Positions 57,248 to 64,000 of a stretch of 64,000 nucleotides of DNA are shown piece by piece. Numbering within the stretch: position 1 is the stretch's first letter; each line of letters opens with the position of its first letter. The DNA lies in assembly GCF_000264995.1 (NCBI RefSeq), contig NW_006767442.1, positions 96,802 to 160,801 of the forward strand, in the 5' to 3' direction. The notes beneath the pieces are model-generated. The model saw nothing but the letters and a program-made list of their open reading frames with translations, was not told the DNA's origin and made no database searches. The translations under genes were made by a program, and so were the position numbers. Source of the stretch: Punctularia strigosozonata HHB-11173 SS5. Its lineage: Eukaryota; Basidiomycota; Agaricomycetes; Corticiales; Punctulariaceae.

Positions 57248-57808
57248 GTTGATAGCAACGAGGCAACAGACGAAACGAGAGAGTGGTTGAGAGCGGTGGC
57301 GGCTGGGGAGAAGGGCGTGCAGCGCCACCACCGTTTCCGCGTGCCTCCACTTGTTACGTGCCGGTCCTGCCGGAAGCCGAGACCGAGAACTTCTTTCCTT
57401 TTCTAGCATCCGGCGCTGATGCGCCTTTTGACTGTTTGATCCTTTTGCTCCACTTCCATGTGCTCAAGGGCCTGCGACGAGGTATAAAAGACAAGCAGCC
57501 TCGTCGCGAGGACCTTTACCTTTTGGTTTCGTATCTTACCTCGAGTTGCTCAATCGAGACTTGAACTCTCTGTTGTTGTGCCGCTCGAGAACCTTACCGT
57601 GTGAACGCACCTTAGCCGTATTCGGCTTTGCCCGCGTCACATATTTTTGAGAGTGTTTCGTGAGTAATCTGTTATCGCTCGTCGTCGCTAACCCCTCTTC
57701 GATAGGACAATACTCGGCTTGATCACCCGGGTACACCTTGGCTGAGGACACAGCGACTGCGAGCACCACAAGCTACGTGTTCTACTTTCCCATCCCTATA
57801 CACTGAGA
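57248..57808 (+). promoter_or_regulatory. Presumed 5' LTR and leader of the Ty3/gypsy element, with TATA box
   Basis: The gag-pol frame begins at 57809, so an LTR and primer-binding site should lie here. TATAAAAG at 57483-57490 is a strong core promoter in the plus direction. The LTR borders cannot be set without the 3' copy, which is beyond the window. The same interval must also contain the CWC15 promoter, since CWC15 starts at 57247 in the opposite direction. Confidence 0.5.
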
Positions 57809-60800
57809 ATGCCTGTGTCTAGGGACGAATTCACGGGTCGCTGGACTCGTAACGACCGTAGGACCGGGGGACTAGACAGAGTCCCTCGGCCCGAGTCAGA
57901 TATCGATATCAACGTAGGCGGGGCGGTTGCCCCTGACCTCGTTGCCTCTTCTCCGTTGGCGGGCGAGGCTGGAGCTACGCACCGCGGAGATGCCCCGATG
58001 GCCAGCGATCATGCAGGATCGAGCCTCGGGGCTGACGTCCCTCAAGGTTTGCTACCCGCTTATCTTGATGCTCCCTCGCATCGCGAAGGATCGCGGCTGG
58101 CGAGCGTGACGGGACTGGCGCTCAAGGGCGAGCCACGCAGCCCATCCCCGTTTGTCATTGGTGGATTCGGTGGGGCGTCGAGCGACGACACCGGATCATG
58201 GTCTAGAGTACCTCGTAGACGCCGGAGTGCATCTCCCATACTGTCTAAGCGTAGCGTCATAAGCAATAACAACAGCTTCGCTTCGCTAACTAGTTTACAT
58301 GATACGTCTCTCGTCGACCAGGAGGATGGCGACGAAATGGTAGGCTCGCCGGTCGTAGTCGAGGAGCCCCATACCCCGAAGAAACCTAACAGCAAGCGGC
58401 TGGCCTCTGAGGGCAGAACAATGAGTGATGCAGAGTTCGACGCGTTGCTAGAGACGCCTACCCCGGTGGATAAGGGTAAAACTGCCGAGCGAAGGGGGGC
58501 GGGTAATGTTCAAATCAAGGAAACGCCTCCCTCTGGTAACCCCGGCAAGGACGCCACGGCAGAGTTGAGGTACGCCGGCGTTGGGGAAGAAGAGCTCGAC
58601 GTCGGAGCTCAGAGAGCGGCGCTGGCCTCGTTACGACCGGCTGGAGCTATCAGCACTGCTACTGCCCGCGATTCGTCGGAGACATCGTCGCAAGAGCCCT
58701 GGGAGGATCTGTTCGCGCGCACACGAAAATCTGCTGAAGTGTTTAAGGACGGATGTGAGCGAGAGGTCCGCGAGGCTAAACGGGAACGCGATACCGTGCA
58801 CCTTGCCCTGATGGAGGCGGAACGGGCCAGACTTGAAGCTGAACGTGCCCGGGTCGACGCCGAGAAGCGATTGGCCGAGGTATTGGATAAGCTTGATATG
58901 CTGGTCACCACGGTTGATGCCCAGGCGGCTGAGGTTGCCGCATTGAAGCGCGACCGTGGATCGAGCGTCGGCCGTCGTGGAGAGGACATACAAGGACGCG
59001 ACCACCCACCTCATCGTGTGGGGTCGCCGGAGCCGGGGAAACGTCCCACAAGCGATCAGACAGGCATTCATAGCCTGAGCACCGCCCGACCTGGCATGAT
59101 GGTCGGTAGTGCGTCCGCTACGTCGAAACGAGGAGGGCGAACGTCGGTCGCGCCTCCGTCAAGATTCATATCCTCTGCTAGTTCGTTAGGACAGACATTG
59201 AAGCGAAAACTCCGGCAGCTAGAAGATGCCATGCTTACCCTCGAGCGGTCAGGGACATCGGTAATCAAACCGAACATAAAGCCCGAGCCGCCGAAGGCCT
59301 ACGACGGTCGGAGTGATCTTGATGCGTTCCAGAGATACGTCGAGCAGAGCGTAGAATATCTAATCGATGGCATGATTATGAGAGAAAGGCATGTGTCGAA
59401 GATCGGTCACTTTCTGGAAAAGGATGCGCAGCATTTCTTCAACCGAGTGGTGAAGAGCCCTGAGCGGTGGACGGCGGAACAGTTCTTCGATGAATTGTTC
59501 AACTACTGCTTTCCCGATGGCTTCATGAATGCCATCCGGGCGCGCTGGAACACCTGGATGCAGAAGGGATCGTCAGTGAAAGTGTATGCGGCCACAATGG
59601 AGGGGTTTCGCGATGATCTTGGTGGAGAAATCTCCGATCGACAGTTCGTTCATCGGTTCTGGCAAGGTCTAAATGACGAGATCAGTCAGGAGTTGTATCG
59701 AGACCGTCTACATCCTGATATTGATACGTATGAGGACGTGCTGGAGAGCGCGCTGATCGCCGAGCGGGTGATTAACAATAGCTTACATCGCGGTAGTGCT
59801 GCCTCTGGATCTTCTCGCTATGGAATCGAGCGGGCAGGAAACAGCCGGAACCGGAGGGGCGGCGGTAGCAGTGGCCACCCCGGGCGGGGCGGTAACAATG
59901 GTAGCCAGCCAGGGAATTCTGACCCAAAGTCGAATGGGCCTGTCAGAGAGACCGGGTCAGGTACGCTGAGGAATGGTAGCCGGCCCAAACGACGGGATCG
60001 GGACCCTAAAACGGACTCACCGTTATCTGACGCCCAGATGAAGGAACATCTGGAAAATAACCTGTGTTTTAAGTGCCACAAGGCCGGGCATATGAGTCGG
60101 AATTGCCCCGACGGGCAGCAGGTTACGAGCAATTCGCGAGATAAAGCTCCAGGATCAAAGACTAGTTACGCCGTACGGTTTGCGGATGGCGATGACTTGG
60201 TTGATGGCTCTGCCCTGGGCAATGATGACGATGACCCTGAATTGCTAGACGAATTACCTTGTGGATCAGTAAGGTTCCGATTAGACGGGAACGACGAGGA
60301 ACGAGATGATGCGGCCGACACAGCGTTCATACGGGACGACGGGCTGGATCCGTTTGGAAACCCCCCTCCGTACGTAGTGCGACGGGTGTTAGACCGCGAT
60401 GCGCATGCCTGGTACCGGCGGTATCGACGCCGATGGTACCGATGGATTATAGATTACCTTGTAACGCGGGGAATGACACACCGCGTGCGTCAAGCTTGTG
60501 AAGCATATGAAAGACAGGGATCGGATAGTACCTTCGTGTGTCCGGATGCCGTACGATTGCATAGGCTGGAACGCGACGCCTTTATCGAGGGCTCCTCGCG
60601 GTTTGGTGACCCTGTCGCCAACCGCATGGGGATGGTCGTTGAGGCGCAAATCGACCGGCTCCCGCACCTATGGGAGATATGGACGCAGGAGTTCGCTATC
60701 GACTCTTACATGGTGCTTGATGAGGACGGATATACGCCGTGGGTAATGAATGAGCCATACCTTAGTACCTCACTTGAAGTCCCTCAAGAACTGTTGATGC

Positions 60801-63800
60801 GGCGGAGTTTCGACTTCGTCGGTTGGTATCGAGCCCGAATGATTGAGTTCGTCAACATCGCCAGGCGGTTCGACCGCGACGAACTCGGGATGGAAGATGC
60901 CGACTTTCTCCAAGAATGGAATTGGGGTGAACCTCGATGGGCGGAGGAGGGCACGCAGGCTCCGTTGGCCTCAGAGGAATCTGGCAGTAGTGAGGAATCA
61001 GAGTCGGAGATGGGCGAGTACCCACCTGGGACGCGGTTCCGTATTCCTTCGTCCGACGAGGACGAGGGCGCCACGGATGGCGTTCCAGAGAGTGAGGTCT
61101 TCCTCGTCGACGGCGTTCTATACGCTGTTGGCGCCGACGATACCATATGGTTCCGGGCAGCTAGCGTTGGGTTGGATGCCTCGAGTACTGACGTCGAATC
61201 TGATCGGATGACCCGAGTGCATATGTCGAAGGTAAAGCAGCCGCCGGAGGGGAGCTTCGCCTCATTGCAGAGAACCGCAGCACGGGTAAAGACGGTGGGG
61301 AGGAAGATACCTCGGCCTATCGTGCTCACGGTCAGAATAAACGGACATGAGTGTCGTGCCTTACTTGATTCCGGGTCGCTCGGCGATTTTATGTCGAGCG
61401 CGCTCGCGGAACAGCTGAAGGTCGAGAAGGTACCTGTGGATACTCAGCTGACTGTGCAGCTGGCTGCTCAGGGGTCTAAAACCAAGGTGAATTATTACAC
61501 TGAGGTGGACCTGAGCTATGCTCGCATCGCGTGTAAACGTACCTTTGACATCATGAATATCGACGGCTATGACTTGATACTGGGGACGCCGTTCATTTGG
61601 CAGCATAAAATTATGGTCGGATTGAACCCGTCGCGAGTGATTGTCGGCTGCGAGACGCCCGAAGGCCTTCGTGCTGGTGACGACGTTAGTATCCTTGCGT
61701 CCAGGGCCGCAAAGGTTCGGGAGCGATCTCTGGATGATATCCGAAGGGAGCTACATCAGTACGCGTCCCCTTTATACCAGAAAGCTGCAGAGACGACATT
61801 ACCTCCGTTGCGTCGGGTTAACCATCGTATCCCTATTATTGATAAGGAAAAGCGATACCCGTTTCGTGCTTCGCGTTGTCCGGAAGGGTTCCGGGAGCAG
61901 TGGAACACCAAGCGTGATATCTTCCTAAAATCTGGACGGTGGGAGTACGCGAGCGGAACAAACGCTGCGCCGATCATGTTTTTGAGTAAACCTTCGGGAG
62001 GTATGCGGAACACGGTCGACTTACGCGCGCGGAATGACAATACTCGCAAGATGTCGTCGCCGTTGCCTGACCAAGACGCCATTCGACGACGGGTGGCGGC
62101 CAGTCGCTACTTTACGGCGATGGACTTGGAGGGCGCGTACGAGCAAGTGCGTGTGGAGCCTGATGATGTACCGTACACCCTGATGGCAACCCCAGATGGA
62201 ACGATGGTCAGTCACGTCCTCCAGCAGGGGGACTGCAACGCAATTGCAACATTCATGGCGGTGATGACTGACCTATTCTCGCCCTACATCGGTGCTTGGC
62301 TCGAGATCTACCTCGACGATTTGATCGTGCACACTGACGATCTTGACGACCATGTGCAATGTGTTAAACTCGTTATTGACATCCTGCGAGAAAATGAGTT
62401 CTACTTATCGGAGAAGAAGATGCATTTTTTAGCGGATGAGATTAAACTACTGGGACAAATTGTATCGCACCGAGGAATTCGACTTGATCCCATCAAAGTC
62501 GAGCGCATTCGAACGTGGAATGTCCCCACCAATCGCGACTTGTTGCGGGGATTCCTGGGAGCGGTTGGGTACCTTGCGGACGGCTGCGCGGGGATCCGTA
62601 TGCCGATGGACGTGCTGAACCGGTTGACGGGCGACAACGTGGTCTATCGGTGGGGGCCTACAGAACAGCGGGCCTTTGATGAAATCCGGGAAATAGTGTA
62701 CGCTCACCGAAATGTGCACCGAGTGGCGATGAGGTATGGTCCCGACGCCCCTCCTGTCCATGTCGTAACTGACGGATGCCTTACCGGCGTAGGTGGATGC
62801 ATTCTGCAAGGCGCTGATTGGCAGTCGGCTGGGGTCGTCGCATTTTACTCTGCTAAACTGTCTCCTGCACAACAGAATTATGCAGTGCATGAGATCGAAC
62901 TGTTAGCTGGTTTAGAAACTATGCTGCGTTATCGTGACTTGCTGCTTGGAGTGCGATTCACCTGGTACACGGATCATAAGGGCTTGATCCATTTCATGAA
63001 CCAGCGCAATCTGACCGGGCGACAAGCGAGATGGTTAGAGAAACTATCTGAATTCCACTTTGAGATCGTTTACGTGCCTGGTCTTGATAATAAGCTTGCG
63101 GATGCGCTGTCACGAATCTACGCCGCTGATGAACCGGGGCTTGTTCGAGCTACGAGCGAAATGGTTCAGTTTGATGAGGACCATCCGCCTGCCAAGGGTG
63201 CCGGGATGGCAATACTCACTGGACTCGAGGCTCGATTGGCGACGCTGCGGCCACGAGCACCTCGTGTGCCTGTGGACAACGCGATCCGCAGTCAGGGAAC
63301 ATCTCCTGATCTGCCGCAGGCCCACATGTCGGAGCCGGTCCGGAGGGCGCGTGTGGTCAATACCTTGCCGGCGGAGACCGGGCGAGCTGAGACGGCAGCA
63401 GAGTTCGCCAAGCGCATTAAGAAGGTGACGTTGCGGATGCCGGCACAACGTCAGGAGGGCGGGAACCTAGAGTCTATCACGAGACTATCAGAATCAGAAC
63501 AGACGAGTACGCAGATCGCAGATACTGACGTACCGTCTGCGGAGCACCCGGCTCCGAAGCTACTTGATGTACTGCTAGAATATGATAATGGGTGTCGATT
63601 CCCGGAATGCGTACGAGGGAAATACCTGGCGGACCCCTTCTTCAAGTTAATACTTGAGGCACCGGACCAATTCAAGAATTTTACGTACGAGAACGAAGTC
63701 CTGTACCTCAAGGAAGGAGGGGTTAAACTGCTGTGCATACCTGATTGCTTGATCGGGGAACGCAAGGCACGCGAGATCGTCATCGCACGTGCGCATTCAA

Positions 63801-64000
63801 TCTTGGCGCATCTAGGCCCTATGAAGACGATCGCGTATCTCAAGACGTCGGTATGGTGGAAGAATATAGTACATGACGTCCGAGCATTCTGCGAGAGCTG
63901 CACTACGTGTAGACGAAGCAAACCTAACAACCAAAAGCCGTACGGCCTCCTGAACCCGCTCCCTGTTCCTACAACTCCCTGGGAGGCGATTGGCATTGAC
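57809..64000 (+). CDS. Ty3/gypsy retrotransposon gag-pol polyprotein (3' end beyond window)
   Basis: One uninterrupted frame of at least 2064 codons from ATG 57809 to the window end. Order: a disordered N-terminus; a coiled coil near residues 310-375; a capsid-like gag region near 495-660; a CCHC zinc knuckle (CFKCHKAGHMSRNC) near 753; a spacer of roughly 430 residues; an aspartic protease (LLDSGS) near 1185; reverse transcriptase with FTAMDLEGAYEQV near 1435 and YLDD near 1501; RNase H (VVTDGCLTG, WYTDHKGL) from about 1650; and the integrase HHCC zinc domain near 1995 (HSILAH, CESCTTC). It stops just inside the integrase core (WEAIGID). Protease before RT before integrase is the Ty3/gypsy order. 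No stop or frameshift was seen, so the copy may be recent or active. Confidence 0.93.
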   Translation, partial: MPVSRDEFTGRWTRNDRRTGGLDRVPRPESDIDINVGGAVAPDLVASSPLAGEAGATHRGDAPMASDHAGSSLGADVPQGLLPAYLDAPSHREGSRLASVTGLALKGEPRSPSPFVIGGFGGASSDDTGSWSRVPRRRRSASPILSKRSVISNNNSFASLTSLHDTSLVDQEDGDEMVGSPVVVEEPHTPKKPNSKRLASEGRTMSDAEFDALLETPTPVDKGKTAERRGAGNVQIKETPPSGNPGKDATAELRYAGVGEEELDVGAQRAALASLRPAGAISTATARDSSETSSQEPWEDLFARTRKSAEVFKDGCEREVREAKRERDTVHLALMEAERARLEAERARVDAEKRLAEVLDKLDMLVTTVDAQAAEVAALKRDRGSSVGRRGEDIQGRDHPPHRVGSPEPGKRPTSDQTGIHSLSTARPGMMVGSASATSKRGGRTSVAPPSRFISSASSLGQTLKRKLRQLEDAMLTLERSGTSVIKPNIKPEPPKAYDGRSDLDAFQRYVEQSVEYLIDGMIMRERHVSKIGHFLEKDAQHFFNRVVKSPERWTAEQFFDELFNYCFPDGFMNAIRARWNTWMQKGSSVKVYAATMEGFRDDLGGEISDRQFVHRFWQGLNDEISQELYRDRLHPDIDTYEDVLESALIAERVINNSLHRGSAASGSSRYGIERAGNSRNRRGGGSSGHPGRGGNNGSQPGNSDPKSNGPVRETGSGTLRNGSRPKRRDRDPKTDSPLSDAQMKEHLENNLCFKCHKAGHMSRNCPDGQQVTSNSRDKAPGSKTSYAVRFADGDDLVDGSALGNDDDDPELLDELPCGSVRFRLDGNDEERDDAADTAFIRDDGLDPFGNPPPYVVRRVLDRDAHAWYRRYRRRWYRWIIDYLVTRGMTHRVRQACEAYERQGSDSTFVCPDAVRLHRLERDAFIEGSSRFGDPVANRMGMVVEAQIDRLPHLWEIWTQEFAIDSYMVLDEDGYTPWVMNEPYLSTSLEVPQELLMRRSFDFVGWYRARMIEFVNIARRFDRDELGMEDADFLQEWNWGEPRWAEEGTQAPLASEESGSSEESESEMGEYPPGTRFRIPSSDEDEGATDGVPESEVFLVDGVLYAVGADDTIWFRAASVGLDASSTDVESDRMTRVHMSKVKQPPEGSFASLQRTAARVKTVGRKIPRPIVLTVRINGHECRALLDSGSLGDFMSSALAEQLKVEKVPVDTQLTVQLAAQGSKTKVNYYTEVDLSYARIACKRTFDIMNIDGYDLILGTPFIWQHKIMVGLNPSRVIVGCETPEGLRAGDDVSILASRAAKVRERSLDDIRRELHQYASPLYQKAAETTLPPLRRVNHRIPIIDKEKRYPFRASRCPEGFREQWNTKRDIFLKSGRWEYASGTNAAPIMFLSKPSGGMRNTVDLRARNDNTRKMSSPLPDQDAIRRRVAASRYFTAMDLEGAYEQVRVEPDDVPYTLMATPDGTMVSHVLQQGDCNAIATFMAVMTDLFSPYIGAWLEIYLDDLIVHTDDLDDHVQCVKLVIDILRENEFYLSEKKMHFLADEIKLLGQIVSHRGIRLDPIKVERIRTWNVPTNRDLLRGFLGAVGYLADGCAGIRMPMDVLNRLTGDNVVYRWGPTEQRAFDEIREIVYAHRNVHRVAMRYGPDAPPVHVVTDGCLTGVGGCILQGADWQSAGVVAFYSAKLSPAQQNYAVHEIELLAGLETMLRYRDLLLGVRFTWYTDHKGLIHFMNQRNLTGRQARWLEKLSEFHFEIVYVPGLDNKLADALSRIYAADEPGLVRATSEMVQFDEDHPPAKGAGMAILTGLEARLATLRPRAPRVPVDNAIRSQGTSPDLPQAHMSEPVRRARVVNTLPAETGRAETAAEFAKRIKKVTLRMPAQRQEGGNLESITRLSESEQTSTQIADTDVPSAEHPAPKLLDVLLEYDNGCRFPECVRGKYLADPFFKLILEAPDQFKNFTYENEVLYLKEGGVKLLCIPDCLIGERKAREIVIARAHSILAHLGPMKTIAYLKTSVWWKNIVHDVRAFCESCTTCRRSKPNNQKPYGLLNPLPVPTTPWEAIGID

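Larger units (their letters stand above)
57248..64000 (+). mobile_element. Ty3/gypsy (Metaviridae-type) LTR retrotransposon, 5' part
   Basis: Defined by the gag-pol frame described at 57809. The left border is somewhere between 57248 and about 57480; the right LTR is outside the window. The element is inserted head-to-head with CWC15. Confidence 0.8.

Noticed and set aside
1-64000. A CRISPR array, bacterial operon or biosynthetic gene cluster
   Set aside because: No spaced direct repeats are present; the genes are intron-rich eukaryotic genes with unrelated functions. A lone ABM-domain protein and an SDR-like protein are not enough for a metabolite cluster.

Overview
The window looks like a nuclear scaffold from a filamentous basidiomycete, probably an Agaricomycete. 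Genes are dense and cut by many 50-60 nt GT-AG introns. Several families are typical of mushrooms: a DUF6534-type membrane protein, a non-photoactive opsin-related protein, multi-exon secreted CAZymes and a Ty3/gypsy element. I rebuilt the gene models by hand from reading frames, splice signals and remembered family conservation. No alignment or transcript data were used, so exon edges are predictions.

Layout. 1-6 kb: 3' end of a vacuolar M28 membrane protease, a C2H2 zinc-finger gene with a MITE-like element upstream, the mitochondrial Cx9C protein CMC4, and a secreted protein of unknown function. 6-12.4 kb: a WG-rich protein with a Cys/His cluster, TAF10, and a protein carrying an array of SUMO-consensus sites. 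12.9-20.1 kb: a GH29 alpha-L-fucosidase, chaperonin subunit CCT8 and a divergent SDR-like protein. 21-22.3 kb: a modular cysteine-rich secreted protein built from repeated symmetric exons, then the U2 snRNA gene. 23-28.3 kb: a PHO84-type phosphate transporter, a GH28 exopolygalacturonase and a LYR protein. 29-31.2 kb: a Ser/Pro-rich gene spoiled by a run of N flanked by an exact 316-bp duplicate. 32-34.5 kb: an ABM-domain protein and the DUF6534-like protein. 35.9-41.6 kb: APC/C activator CDH1 and the SAGA subunit SPT7, divergently arranged. 42.3-49.5 kb: a possible tiny secreted peptide, a tyrosine aminotransferase, an unknown gene, a GH16 glucanase, the autophagy factor ATG101 and an uncharacterised gene. 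49.8-57.2 kb: the vesicle tether USO1/p115, the opsin-related protein and spliceosomal CWC15. 57.3-64 kb: a long Ty3/gypsy gag-pol reading frame that runs off the window and whose presumed 5' LTR lies just upstream of CWC15.

The genes do not form one pathway. The secreted hydrolases (GH29, GH28, GH16) and small secreted proteins fit a plant-litter or plant-associated lifestyle. TAF10 and SPT7, which pair in SAGA, are both present but about 28 kb apart. Several gene pairs are divergent with only 100-350 bp between start codons. The least-described items are the repeated-exon cysteine-rich protein, the SUMO-site array protein and the WG-rich protein with a Cys/His cluster.
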